Below are positions 1-8,123 of a stretch of 64,000 bases of DNA, piece by piece; the first letter of the stretch is position 1; every line of letters starts with the position of its first letter. This stretch comes from Thermoflexus hugenholtzii JAD2 (GTDB taxonomy: Bacteria > Chloroflexota > Dehalococcoidia > UBA2979), in assembly GCA_945903275.1 (NCBI GenBank), contig CAMDNW010000001.1, positions 62,001-126,000 on the forward strand, written 5' to 3'. The notes beneath the pieces are model-generated. The model saw nothing but the letters and a program-made list of their open reading frames with translations. It did not search any database and was not told where the DNA came from. Position numbers and translations under genes: made by a program.

Positions 1-257
1 GGTCGGAGAAAGTGGTCGTTCGTGCACTCAATGAGCACGGCAAGGAGGTGCGCATTCGCGCGGAGAACAACCTCCTTGCGGAAGCGTTAGAGCATGAAGT
101 GGATCACATCAACGGCATTCTGTATGTCGACCGCCTAGACAGCACGGACGACCTCATCAAGCTCGACGGCACTGACTGGGCTACCGCGCGGCCGATCGGC
201 GAGGCTGCCGAGGAACCTGCTGCTGAGGCAGTAGAGGAGGTGGCGCAGCGTGGCTGA
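1..257 (+). CDS. def: Peptide deformylase, 3' part (cut by window edge)
   Basis: Removes the N-formyl group from nascent proteins. The frame is open from base 3 to the TGA at 255-257. The visible C-terminal part carries the HEVDH metal-binding motif followed by INGILYVDRL, the third conserved deformylase motif; its two His and the Glu bind and activate the metal. The N-terminal motifs lie upstream of the window. After the helix comes an Ala/Glu-rich tail of about 25 residues. The stop overlaps the yajC start, so the gene heads a def-yajC-secD-secF transcription unit. Methionyl-tRNA formyltransferase, which makes the substrate group, is encoded at 35493-36458. Confidence 0.9.
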   Translation, partial: SEKVVVRALNEHGKEVRIRAENNLLAEALEHEVDHINGILYVDRLDSTDDLIKLDGTDWATARPIGEAAEEPAAEAVEEVAQRG

Positions 258-564
258 GTTCCTGCTGCTCGTCATCCCGGTAGTTGCCGCGTTTTACTTC
301 ATTCTGGTGCGGCCGGTGGTGGAGCAGCAGAAGCGCCGCCGCCGGGACATCTCGCGGCTGCACGTTGGCGACGAGGTGCTGACGGCAGGTGGGTTCTATG
401 CAGTGGTGCTCGACATCCAGACCAGCGAAGGTGGCGGTGTGGAGATCACGCTGGAACCGGCCCCGGGTGTGCGCCTGCGCGCGACCGCCGAGGCGATCCT
501 GAGTATCACCACATCAGAGTCAGATGGGGCCGTCCAGCAGCGTAGGAAGGCCGGGAGCGCCTAA
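250..564 (+). CDS. yajC: Preprotein translocase subunit YajC
   Basis: Small single-pass membrane protein (104 aa) associated with SecDF in the Sec translocon. It has an N-terminal hydrophobic segment (about residues 4-20) ending in the conserved FYFILVRP, a basic QQKRRRR stretch, and the cytoplasmic domain with VGDEVLTAGGFYAVV, close to the family's GDxVxTxGGxxGxV pattern. The start is GTG at 250, overlapping the deformylase stop by 8 bases. The stop TAA (562-564) shares a base with the secD ATG. A TTS-rich tail follows the domain. Confidence 0.92.
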   Translation: MAEFLLLVIPVVAAFYFILVRPVVEQQKRRRRDISRLHVGDEVLTAGGFYAVVLDIQTSEGGGVEITLEPAPGVRLRATAEAILSITTSESDGAVQQRRKAGSA

Positions 565-2036
565 TGCCGACTCGAAGCCGGTGGATACCGGTGTTGTTGA
601 TCGTCTTGCTGACGGCGGGTGCGTTCTACGTGATCTGGCCACGGCGGCCTGCCGAGTTCCTGCCTTCGAAACTGTTCGGTGTGCGCATCCCGTGGCCAGC
701 GGGACAGGGCGTCCAGATCGGCGACTTTGAGCGCCGCTATATGCGTCTCGGCCTCGACCTACAGGGCGGGACGCGACTGCTGCTCGGTGCGTCGCTGCCG
801 GAAGGCATCGAGGGCAACGTCAATGACGCGATGGACGGCACGGTCAGCGTGCTGCGCCGCCGTGTCGACGCGACCGGTCTGGCCGAGGCCGAAATCACGC
901 GACAGGGTGCCACGAATATCTCTGTGCAGCTGCCTGGCAAGACCCGGGAGGAAGCACGCTCCTTGCTTGGACGGACGGCCCTGCTCCAGTTCTGCGAGCA
1001 GGCGCCCGGCATCGATCCCGACCTGCGCGTGCCCTGCGATCAGGACGGCCAGTGGGTGCGGGCTGTCGGCAAGATCGAGGGGCAGAGCGTGCCACTCACG
1101 TCGCGTTTCCTCAAGGCAAACGCACAGATCGGCACCGACACGCTTGGTCAGCCGCAAGTGATCTTTGAGTGGCAGGGCGATGGTGTGGAACTGTCTAGGC
1201 AGATCACCGAGCGCCTGGTAGGCAGGCCGCTGGGTATCTTTCTCGACAACGAAGCGCTGACCAAACCGACCGTGCAGAGCGTGATCGAGAGCAGCGGCAT
1301 TATCACCGGCATGACCCTCGACAGCCGTCCAGGCCGCATTGGTGCCCGCGAACTGGTGGTTCAGTTGAACTCGGGGGCATTGCCGGTGCAACTGACCGTG
1401 CTGCAAGAGCAGAACGTCGATGCCACGCTGGGCACCGATGCGGTGCGGGAATCGGTGCTTGCGGGCGAGATCGGTCTGCTCCTCGTGGTGCTGTTTATGG
1501 TGCTGTACTACCGCGTGCCTGGACTGCTCGCCGCGCTGGCGCTGGTTGTGTATGCCGCGCTCTCGCTCGCGGTCTTCAAACTGGTTCCGGTGACTATCAC
1601 GCTCGCAGGGATCGGCGCGTTTGTGCTGTCGGTCGGTATGGCCGTGGACGCGAATATCTTGGTATTCGAGCGCATGAAAGAAGAGATGCGTGACGGGCGC
1701 TCGTACGCCGCCTCGATCGAGGCAGGCTTCGCGCGCGCGTGGTCGTCGATCCGCGACTCTAACGTCGCGACGCTGATCACGACGTTCATCCTGTACATCC
1801 TCGGCGGTGGTATCAGCATCCCGGGCCTTGGTTCCTTTGAGGCGCCGCTGGTGCAGGGGTTCGCGATCACGCTGGGTCTGGGGGTCCTCGTCTCGATGTT
1901 CTCGGCGATCGTGGTGACGCGTTCTTTCCTGCGGCTGCTGGTTGGCACCGGTATCGCGCGTAACGCGGAATGGCTGGGAGCGAACTTGCGTCCGAGTGAA
2001 CCGGCACCATCCTCCGCCGTGGGGGTGGAGCGATGA
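564..2036 (+). CDS. secD: Protein translocase subunit SecD
   Basis: 490-aa SecD, a membrane protein that uses the ion gradient to pull preproteins through SecYEG from the outside. It has one N-terminal membrane segment (about residues 7-27), the GLDLQGGTRLLLG motif at the start of the large extracytoplasmic domain, and five further membrane segments from about residue 295. The RND signature near TM4 reads AVDANILVFERMKEE. The ATG at 564 overlaps the yajC stop (TAATG), and its own stop overlaps the secF start (ATGA), so translation of yajC, secD and secF is probably coupled. Confidence 0.96.
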   Translation: MPTRSRWIPVLLIVLLTAGAFYVIWPRRPAEFLPSKLFGVRIPWPAGQGVQIGDFERRYMRLGLDLQGGTRLLLGASLPEGIEGNVNDAMDGTVSVLRRRVDATGLAEAEITRQGATNISVQLPGKTREEARSLLGRTALLQFCEQAPGIDPDLRVPCDQDGQWVRAVGKIEGQSVPLTSRFLKANAQIGTDTLGQPQVIFEWQGDGVELSRQITERLVGRPLGIFLDNEALTKPTVQSVIESSGIITGMTLDSRPGRIGARELVVQLNSGALPVQLTVLQEQNVDATLGTDAVRESVLAGEIGLLLVVLFMVLYYRVPGLLAALALVVYAALSLAVFKLVPVTITLAGIGAFVLSVGMAVDANILVFERMKEEMRDGRSYAASIEAGFARAWSSIRDSNVATLITTFILYILGGGISIPGLGSFEAPLVQGFAITLGLGVLVSMFSAIVVTRSFLRLLVGTGIARNAEWLGANLRPSEPAPSSAVGVER

Positions 2037-3355
2037 CGACCATCGACCTCGTTGGTCCTCGCAAATGGTTATTCCTGATCAGTGGTCTGATGGTCGCCAT
2101 CTCGATTGGCCTTCTCCTGATCCCGCCCGCGCTCAAGCCGGGTATCGAGTTCACCTCCGGCACCACCATGCATCTGCGTTTCGCGGGCCGTGCGCTGCAG
2201 GACGACGTGCGCGATGAGTTCGCTCGGATCGGTCACGAGGAGGCGCGGGTACAGTCGACGGGGGCGCGCGAGTTCCTCATCCGCACCCGGAATCTGGAGA
2301 CGCCGGAAGGTTCGTTCGTGGAGGTAGTGCCGACTGCGGCGGCAGCCGCGACCGCGACACCGAGCCCGACGGACGCGACGGTGACCATCGGCCGTGCTGG
2401 TGCGACCGGCGATATCGCGCTGCGGGCTGTGGTCGGTGGCGACCCGTGCCGCCTCGGGATCGAGGCTGGTAAGGCCAGCGCTGGCGCGACCGCGCGGGTG
2501 GTCGAGCGGTTCGAGGACTGCGCGAGCGGCGCGACTTATCGCGTTCAGATAGGGACGGTGACAGGCTTCATTGCGGCTGCGGACACGCGTGACCTGAAGC
2601 TTGCCGCGACGCCTGCGGCCGGGGCGAGCGCCACGCCCACGCCGGTAGCGACTCCTGCCGCGCCGCGTCCGCAGGCGTCCGGTGAGCGTGGCGAGATCGA
2701 GGCGGCATTGCAGGCACGATTCGGAGACTTTGAGGTATTGGAGTTCTCGACAGTGTCGCCCGTGATCTCGCAGGCCGCAGTGCGGAACGCGACGGTGGCG
2801 GTGATTGTGTCCTCGCTGTTCATCATGGGGTACATCGCGTTTGCGTTTGCCACTGTGCCGCGCCCGTTCCGGTACGCCGTGTGCGCGATCGTCGCCACGC
2901 TGCACGACGCGATCGTCGTGCTAGGCGCGTTCTCATTGCTCGGGAAGCTGTTCGGGATTGAAGTGAACCTGATGTTCATCACCGGGTTGCTGACGATCAT
3001 CGGCTTCTCGGTACACGACACTATTGTGGTCTTCGACCGCATCCGCGAGAACATCCGGCTCGCTCCGGCGGCATCGCTGCACGAGAGTGTGAACGCCGCC
3101 CTGTTGCAAACGCTGGCGCGCTCCTTCAACACCTCGATCACGGTGTTGCTCACGGTGGCGGCGCTGCTGTTGCTGGGAGGCGCCTCGATCCAGTCGTTCC
3201 TGCTAGTGCTGCTCGTCGGCGTGGTCGTCGGGATGTATTCGAGCATCGCCGTGGCCGCGCAACTGCTGGTGGCGTGGGAGGACGGGGATTTCGGGCGACT
3301 CCGCGACCGGCTGACCGGCCGTGTGAGCGCACCCGCCGAGGCGAGTGGGCGCTAG
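2033..3355 (+). CDS. secF: Protein translocase subunit SecF with enlarged first extracytoplasmic domain
   Basis: Partner of SecD. TM1 lies at about residues 10-32 and TM2-6 from about residue 255, with the typical SVHDTIVVFDRIREN motif. At 440 aa it is well over 100 residues longer than a usual SecF. The excess sits in the first extracytoplasmic domain (roughly residues 97-218): an Ala/Thr/Pro linker, a compact segment with two cysteines (C139 and C163), then a second ATPTPVATPAAP-type linker. The reading frame is uninterrupted. The gene starts inside the secD stop and its stop overlaps that of the convergent transporter gene (shared CTAG at 3352-3355). Confidence 0.93.
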   Translation: MTTIDLVGPRKWLFLISGLMVAISIGLLLIPPALKPGIEFTSGTTMHLRFAGRALQDDVRDEFARIGHEEARVQSTGAREFLIRTRNLETPEGSFVEVVPTAAAAATATPSPTDATVTIGRAGATGDIALRAVVGGDPCRLGIEAGKASAGATARVVERFEDCASGATYRVQIGTVTGFIAAADTRDLKLAATPAAGASATPTPVATPAAPRPQASGERGEIEAALQARFGDFEVLEFSTVSPVISQAAVRNATVAVIVSSLFIMGYIAFAFATVPRPFRYAVCAIVATLHDAIVVLGAFSLLGKLFGIEVNLMFITGLLTIIGFSVHDTIVVFDRIRENIRLAPAASLHESVNAALLQTLARSFNTSITVLLTVAALLLLGGASIQSFLLVLLVGVVVGMYSSIAVAAQLLVAWEDGDFGRLRDRLTGRVSAPAEASGR

Positions 3356-3873
3356 CGGCCCAGCCCGCGCACGAGCACGACGCCTCCGAGGAGCATCACC
3401 GCCCCGAGCAGTCGGAGGGGACTGAGCGCGTACACTGGCTGACCGAACGCGCCAATGTGATCCAGCGCGATTGCGCCGATCAACTGGCCCGCAATAGTTG
3501 TGGCGAGGAAGAGCGCTACACCGATGCGGGGAACGATCGCCGCAGCGCCGAAGATGAAGGCCAGCCCGAACAGGCCGGTGATGACGTAGTACACCGGCAC
3601 GTCGCGCGCGATCACCGCAATGCCTGCCGCGGCAGCGACGGCAACCACCAGAAAGATACCTGCTCGGTCGAACGGCGCGGGCAACAGCGGAGGGTCGCCT
3701 CGGAACGCCCGGATCGTGAGGAACGTGGTCAGGCCGCAGACCGTGGCGAGCAGCGAGAGCCATGCCGCCTCGCCGGGACCGCGAGCCCGTCCGAGCGCGC
3801 CGAGCATCGAGGTTTGCAGGGCTGCGCCGAAACCGATAGCGAGCGCGATGAAGAGCGGCAAGACGGTACCCAT
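3352..3873 (-). CDS. DMT-family transporter of the YdcZ (DUF606) type
   Basis: About 173-aa integral membrane protein with five or six hydrophobic segments and almost no soluble part. The pattern MGTVLPLFIALAIGFGAALQ at the N-terminus and the G-rich later helices (ITGLFGLAFIFGAAAIVPRIG) resemble the YdcZ/DUF606 branch of the drug/metabolite transporter superfamily. The substrate is unknown. I start it at the ATG at 3871-3873 because a TACACT box lies exactly 6 nt upstream, implying a leaderless message. Its stop overlaps the secF stop tail-to-tail. Confidence 0.75.
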   Translation of the reverse strand: MGTVLPLFIALAIGFGAALQTSMLGALGRARGPGEAAWLSLLATVCGLTTFLTIRAFRGDPPLLPAPFDRAGIFLVVAVAAAAGIAVIARDVPVYYVITGLFGLAFIFGAAAIVPRIGVALFLATTIAGQLIGAIALDHIGAFGQPVYALSPLRLLGAVMLLGGVVLVRGLGR

Positions 3874-3879
3874 GCCGCG

Positions 3880-3885
3880 AGTGTA
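3880..3885 (-). promoter_or_regulatory. -10 box TACACT, leaderless promoter of the DMT gene
   Basis: TACACT on the minus strand, separated from the ATG (3873) by 6 nt. Transcription would begin at or next to the start codon. No good -35 box is seen. Confidence 0.5.
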
Positions 3886-3935
3886 CCGTCCGCGCTGCAA
3901 GGTGGAGGTACTGCCATCGCGCCGGGAGGTCAGTC

Positions 3936-4958
3936 GTGCCGTCTACCGTCTTCGTGACCGACCCGACGCACACCGAGCATCACTCGGCCGGCCACCCAGA
4001 GCGGCCTGAACGCCTCGAAGCGATCGTCGCGCACCTCGAAGCGCTCGGGCTGCGAGGGCGGATGCGTGAACTGGCGCCTCGCGAGGCGACGGACGGCGAG
4101 TTGCTGGCGGTACACACGCCGGAATTGCTTGCGGCCGTCGAGCGCGCCGCCGCTCGCAGCGCGTTTCTCGACCCTGATACCTACACGACGCCGGAGACGC
4201 CGGGCATCGCGCGCCGCTCGGCGGGAGCGTTGCTTGTGGCGGTCGATGCGGTGTTGCGTGGCGAGGCCGCGAACGGCTTCGTTGCCACACGCCCCCCGGG
4301 GCACCATGCGACTGCGGGGCAGGCGATGGGCTTTTGCTCGTTCAACGGCATAGCGATCGCGGCGGCCTCGGTGCTGCGCGCGGGCGTCGAACGGTTGGCG
4401 ATCGTGGATTGGGACGTGCATCACGGAAACGGGACACAGGCGGTCTTCGATGCTGACCCGCGCGTGCTGTACGTGAGCACACATGCCTACCCGTTCTACC
4501 CCGGTACGGGGGGCGTGTCCGAGATCGGTACGGGCGAGGCGCGCGGGACAATGGTGAATGTGCCGCTGCCACGTGAGACCGGCGACGAGGGCTTTGTCGC
4601 TGCGTACGAGCGGGTTGCCGTGCCCGCGCTCGAACGGCACCGCCCGCAACTCGTGCTTGTCTCGTGCGGCTGGGACGCGCACGCGCGCGACTTTCTCGCA
4701 ACCCTCAATGTGACGACCGAGGGTTATCTGCGCGCGGCGAGCCTAGTTATCACGGCCGCACGGGGCCTCTGCGACGGCCGCCTCGTCGCGACGCTAGAAG
4801 GCGGCTACGACACCCATGCGCTGGCGTGGTGTTCGAGCGGACTCGCGGAGTTGCTGCTGGGCGAGCCAGTGACGCCTGATCCGGAGCCGGTAGCGCCGCC
4901 GCCGGGGCCGGACGTGACATCGATCATCGAGGCCGTGCGGATAGCGGTGGGGCTGTGA
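3936..4958 (+). CDS. Histone deacetylase family protein (acetoin utilisation/polyamine deacetylase-like)
   Basis: 340-aa Zn-dependent deacetylase of the arginase/deacetylase fold. Conserved elements in order: HSAGHPERPERLEAI near the N-terminus, RPPGHHA (the paired catalytic histidines), DWDVHHGNGTQ (metal ligands Asp and His), SCGWDAHARD (third ligand Asp) and LEGGYD (the tyrosine-bearing loop). Bacterial members act on acetylated polyamines, acetylated lysine or small amides; the substrate here cannot be read from sequence. The GTG start at 3936 has GGGAGGT ending 5 nt upstream. It is a single-gene unit, head-to-head with the DMT gene. Confidence 0.9.
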   Translation: MPSTVFVTDPTHTEHHSAGHPERPERLEAIVAHLEALGLRGRMRELAPREATDGELLAVHTPELLAAVERAAARSAFLDPDTYTTPETPGIARRSAGALLVAVDAVLRGEAANGFVATRPPGHHATAGQAMGFCSFNGIAIAAASVLRAGVERLAIVDWDVHHGNGTQAVFDADPRVLYVSTHAYPFYPGTGGVSEIGTGEARGTMVNVPLPRETGDEGFVAAYERVAVPALERHRPQLVLVSCGWDAHARDFLATLNVTTEGYLRAASLVITAARGLCDGRLVATLEGGYDTHALAWCSSGLAELLLGEPVTPDPEPVAPPPGPDVTSIIEAVRIAVGL

Positions 4959-5011
4959 CACGGGCGCGTTGACGCTTCGAGGCCGCGCTTCATGCTGGAT
5001 ACACGATGTTG

Positions 5012-5086
5012 ATCTGACCTCGCCCAGCCATCCAGTTACCACGTCCGCCGCCCCAGCGTTGGCGCATTATTGTTGTGAGGTCAGAT
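5012..5086. repeat. 10-bp perfect inverted repeat bracketing the ABC-remnant leader
   Basis: ATCTGACCTC at 5012-5021 and its exact reverse complement GAGGTCAGAT at 5077-5086. The downstream copy contains the presumed ribosome-binding site and runs into the ATG of the truncated ABC gene at 5085. It could be an operator or a hairpin hiding the start site, but the 55-nt loop is long. Confidence 0.5.
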
Positions 5087-5483
5087 GCCACCACCGCTGA
5101 ACGAGGCTATCGGCCTCACCAAGCATTATCGTGATTTCACCGTCGTTGCCGGCATCTCGTTCCGTGTCGAGCAGAACGAGTGCTTCGGCCTGCTCGGGCC
5201 GAACGGCGCGGGGAAGAGCACGACGATCAAGATGCTCTCTGCCGTCACGCCGCCCACGTCTGGGTCGCTGACGGTATTCGGCTTCGACGCGTGGAAGGAT
5301 GCGCGAGCGGTGAAGGCGCGCATCGGCGTCGTGCCGCAGGAGGATAACTTCGACCCCGACCTGCCGGTGCGGCAGAACCTGGAGGTCTACGCGCGTTACT
5401 ACGGCCTCTCGAAGCGGGAGGCCGGCCCGCGCATCGACGAGGCGCTGGCGCTGGCGTTGATGCGGCGGCGGCTGATCGAGTAG
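5085..5483 (+). pseudogene. Truncated ABC transporter ATP-binding protein
   Basis: N-terminal half of a daunorubicin/Nod-type ABC ATPase (132 aa). It has the Walker A motif GPNGAGKST at about residue 40 and the Q-loop VVPQEDNFDPDLPVRQNL, then stops with a degenerate ALALMRRRLIE tail before the LSGGQ signature, Walker B and H-loop. ATP hydrolysis is not possible without these. No permease follows; the convergent hemW ends 15 bp away. I therefore call it a remnant of a larger transporter locus. It keeps a plausible start (GAGGT upstream of ATG). Confidence 0.8.
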
Positions 5484-5487
5484 CCGC
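5468..5487 (+). terminator. Possible short hairpin after the ABC remnant
   Basis: GCGGCT (5468-5473) pairs with AGCCGC (5482-5487) across an 8-nt loop, overlapping the stop codon. There is no T-tract, so terminator function is weakly supported. Confidence 0.3.
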
Positions 5488-5497
5488 GAGGCGTGGC

Positions 5498-6718
5498 CTA
5501 CGCCCGGTACGCCTCGGTCGGTGCAGCGTCGGGCAGGATGTCGATGAAGACCTCGTTCGAGAGCAGTTGCCCGCGCGTCGTGAGGCGGAGGCGGTCTCTC
5601 GCCCATTCAAGCAGGCCGGTGCCGAGGTGCCGCTGGATGGCGGGGCCGAAGATGGACTGTACCGAGTCGCCGAAGCGCGCCTCGAACGCCGAGGCAGAGA
5701 CACCTTCCATCAACCGGAGGCCGAGGATCATGGCGTCGGCGCGCATAGTGGCCTCGTCGGGCGATTCGCCGCCCTTGATCTGTTGCATGGTCGCCGAGCC
5801 GACGCCCTCGCGCTCCTCGTGCGTCGCGTTGACGAGTTCGACGTAGCGGTTGGGCGCGTCGACGTTCGCGAAGCGCTGTCCCGCGAAGAAGGAGTGCGCG
5901 CCGGCGCCGATACCGAGGTATGGGTCGGCGTGCCAGTAGACAAGGTTGTGCAGGCACTCGCGTCCCGGCAGCGCCCAATTGGACAGTTCATAGTGCCGAT
6001 AGCCAGCAAGGGCCAGGCGGTCGCGCGTCCACTCGTACTGGTCTGCGACTACATCGGGGTCAGGCTCGGGGAGCATGCCCTTGGCGACCTGGTAGTAGAG
6101 CGCGGTGCCCGGCTCGACGGTGAGGGCGTAGCAGGAGAGGTGCTCCGGGCGCAGCGCGAGCGCGCGCTCCAGCGTCTCCTGCCAGCGTCCGATCGGCTGA
6201 TCGATCAGCCCGAAGATGAAGTCGAGGTTCAGGTTGTCGAAGCCAGCGGCTCGGGCGGCCTCGACGGCCTCGATGGCGCGCTCGGCGGTGTGGATACGGT
6301 CGAGCATCTTCAGTTCGTCATCGTGTAACGACTGGACGCCGATGGAGAGGCGGTTGATGCCGAGCGCGCGCATACCTGCGAGGTGTTCGAGGGTCAGTTC
6401 GCCGGGATTGGCCTCGAGCGTCCACTCGGCGTCGTGGGCGACGTCGTACTGGTTGCGGACGGCGCGGGTGATGGCCTCGAGGTCGGCGAGCGACGAGAGG
6501 CTCGGGGTGCCGCCCCCGAAGAACACCGTGCGTACCTCGAAACGTCGCGCGGCGGGCGCCCACAGTTCAAGTTCACGGACGAGTGCGGGAGTGTACTCGG
6601 GCACGAGATGTTCGAGGCCTGCGTAGGAGTTGAAGTCGCAGTAGCCGCACTTCGCCGTACAGAACGGGATGTGCAAGTAGAGCGCCAGTGCGGGCCGGGA
6701 GGTGTCTGGGGCAGTCAC
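5498..6718 (-). CDS. hemW: Radical SAM protein HemW (coproporphyrinogen III oxidase-like haem chaperone)
   Basis: 406-aa radical SAM enzyme. LYLHIPFCTAKCGYCDFNSY near the N-terminus carries the CxxxCxxC [4Fe-4S] motif in the HemW form (FC...C.YCDF) rather than the HemN form. It is followed by FFGGGTPSLSS, EANPGELT and the C-terminal HemN-like domain (ATMRADAMILGLRL). HemW proteins bind haem and deliver it to haem proteins; older annotations call them oxygen-independent coproporphyrinogen oxidases. The start is GTG at 6716-6718 with TACGCT 6 nt upstream. It stands alone between the ABC remnant and the cupredoxin gene. Confidence 0.9.
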   Translation of the reverse strand: MTAPDTSRPALALYLHIPFCTAKCGYCDFNSYAGLEHLVPEYTPALVRELELWAPAARRFEVRTVFFGGGTPSLSSLADLEAITRAVRNQYDVAHDAEWTLEANPGELTLEHLAGMRALGINRLSIGVQSLHDDELKMLDRIHTAERAIEAVEAARAAGFDNLNLDFIFGLIDQPIGRWQETLERALALRPEHLSCYALTVEPGTALYYQVAKGMLPEPDPDVVADQYEWTRDRLALAGYRHYELSNWALPGRECLHNLVYWHADPYLGIGAGAHSFFAGQRFANVDAPNRYVELVNATHEEREGVGSATMQQIKGGESPDEATMRADAMILGLRLMEGVSASAFEARFGDSVQSIFGPAIQRHLGTGLLEWARDRLRLTTRGQLLSNEVFIDILPDAAPTEAYRA

Positions 6719-6724
6719 CCGCCT

Positions 6725-6730
6725 AGCGTA
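6725..6730 (-). promoter_or_regulatory. -10 box TACGCT, leaderless promoter of hemW
   Basis: TACGCT on the minus strand ends 6 nt before the GTG start codon, the same geometry seen at other genes in this window. Confidence 0.45.
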
Positions 6731-6776
6731 CCGGGGGAGCGCGCCACCCGCGAGCGGGGTATGACCGGGGTCGCCG

Positions 6777-7181
6777 CTACTCGACCTTCACCAACGAAGT
6801 CATCGAAAAGTGGATGTTGCACTTGTAGTTAAACGTGCCGACCTTTTCGAACTTCTGGCTGAAGGTTTTGCCTGCATCGAGCTTCTTGGAGTCGAACGCC
6901 TCGTCGGTCGCGGTGACGGTATGCGCGGCGCTGTCCTTGTTCGTCGAAGTGACGGTGGTTCCAGTCTTCACGGTGACCGGGCCGCTGAAGGCGAAGGAGG
7001 CGATAGCGACCTCGCTGCTGCCTGCCGCGCCGACCGATATCTTCGCGGGGGCGGTCTCAGTCTCGCCTCCACAGGCAGCGGCGAACAGAGTGAGGGCTAC
7101 AAGGGCCGGTGACGATGTGGCCTCGGGACCTAGGAGCCTCCTCGGGCGCTGCGATTGAACGCGGCTATACGGCTTCATCAT
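6777..7181 (-). CDS. Cupredoxin-domain lipoprotein
   Basis: About 134-aa exported blue-copper-like protein. After a basic N-terminus (QSQRPRRLL) and a hydrophobic stretch there is a lipobox, LFAAACGG, so it is probably anchored to the outer face of the membrane. The cupredoxin fold carries the likely type 1 copper ligands: His in SAAHTVTATD, then Cys, His and Met in YKCNIHFSM near the C-terminus. A role in extracellular electron transfer or copper handling is inference. I chose the tandem ATGs at 7181/7178; ATG at 7211 is also possible. No Shine-Dalgarno is obvious. It is divergent from the sortase gene. Confidence 0.8.
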   Translation of the reverse strand: MMKPYSRVQSQRPRRLLGPEATSSPALVALTLFAAACGGETETAPAKISVGAAGSSEVAIASFAFSGPVTVKTGTTVTSTNKDSAAHTVTATDEAFDSKKLDAGKTFSQKFEKVGTFNYKCNIHFSMTSLVKVE

Positions 7182-7297
7182 GTATGCGGTGACGAGTGGC
7201 TGTGGGTACATGTGCCGGGAACTGCAAGTCTTGATGTGACGTAACGGGCGTGCCAGAGACGAGCGGCGGGTATGCTCCGTGCCCCTTGCATATCGCG

Positions 7298-8056
7298 ATG
7301 AATTTGCCTGCGGGGTTTGAAGTTTCGGCGCGCGAGTTCCTCTCGATGCGTAGCCCTTCTGCGCGCCTCTGGGCCGTCGGCACGGCGGTAGTGCTGCTGG
7401 CCAGCACCGCATTCGTGACGGGCATGGTATCGAGGGCCTCGGCGGCGCTGGCGCTGATGCCTGAGGAGGCAGCGGCGACGGCGGTTGCGAGTGCGTCGAT
7501 CGTGCCAGCTGGGACCGTGGTGGAGGCCGTCGCGCCATCCTCGATCGCCGCCGAGGCGACCCCGGCTGCGATCCCTGCGCAGCTGCCCGCGCCCGACTTT
7601 GTCGCGCGCATCGTGATCACGAGGCTGGCAGTCGACCATGGCATCGAGACGCTCGGGGTGGGAGCGGACGGCTACATGCAGTCGCCACGGGACGGGGTGA
7701 ACGCGGTCGGCTGGTACCACGAGTGGGCCACGCCTGGCCGGGCTGGGAACAGTGTGTTTTCGGCCCACGAGACGTGGGACTATCGCCACGGGCCGTTCTA
7801 CGCTCTCGTGCGGGCGAAGATCGGCGATGAAGTGACGATCCGGATGACCTCTGAGGCCGTTCACCGGTATGTTGTGGCTAGTAACCGGCGCTATCAGGCT
7901 GACACGATGCCCGTCGGGAACATCATCTGGCCCGATATGCCCGCCAGCGAAGAATGGGTGACGTTCATCACCTGCGGCGGCCGCTTCGTGCCGACCGGCG
8001 ATGGTCTTGGCGAGTACCTCGACCGCGATGTGATCGTGGCGAAGCGAGTGGGCTAG
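7298..8056 (+). CDS. Class F-like sortase
   Basis: About 252-aa membrane-anchored transpeptidase. A hydrophobic helix (LWAVGTAVVLLASTAFVTGM) near the N-terminus is followed by an Ala-rich stalk and the sortase domain: RIVITRLAVDHGIETLGV, the catalytic His in VFSAHETW, the catalytic Cys in FITCGGRFVP, and a C-terminal RDVIVAKR with the Arg. The TCGG...RD-VIV arrangement resembles class F sortases. I start at ATG 7298 rather than the upstream in-frame GTG 7250 because a TATGCT box (7271-7276) lies between them. No LPXTG-type substrate was noticed in the window. Confidence 0.85.
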   Translation: MNLPAGFEVSAREFLSMRSPSARLWAVGTAVVLLASTAFVTGMVSRASAALALMPEEAAATAVASASIVPAGTVVEAVAPSSIAAEATPAAIPAQLPAPDFVARIVITRLAVDHGIETLGVGADGYMQSPRDGVNAVGWYHEWATPGRAGNSVFSAHETWDYRHGPFYALVRAKIGDEVTIRMTSEAVHRYVVASNRRYQADTMPVGNIIWPDMPASEEWVTFITCGGRFVPTGDGLGEYLDRDVIVAKRVG

Positions 8057-8123
8057 TCCGGCCCGGAGGGCCGTGCGACACTCCCCGAATCCCCCAACGA
8101 CCACCAAGGAGCCTACGGGCGTG

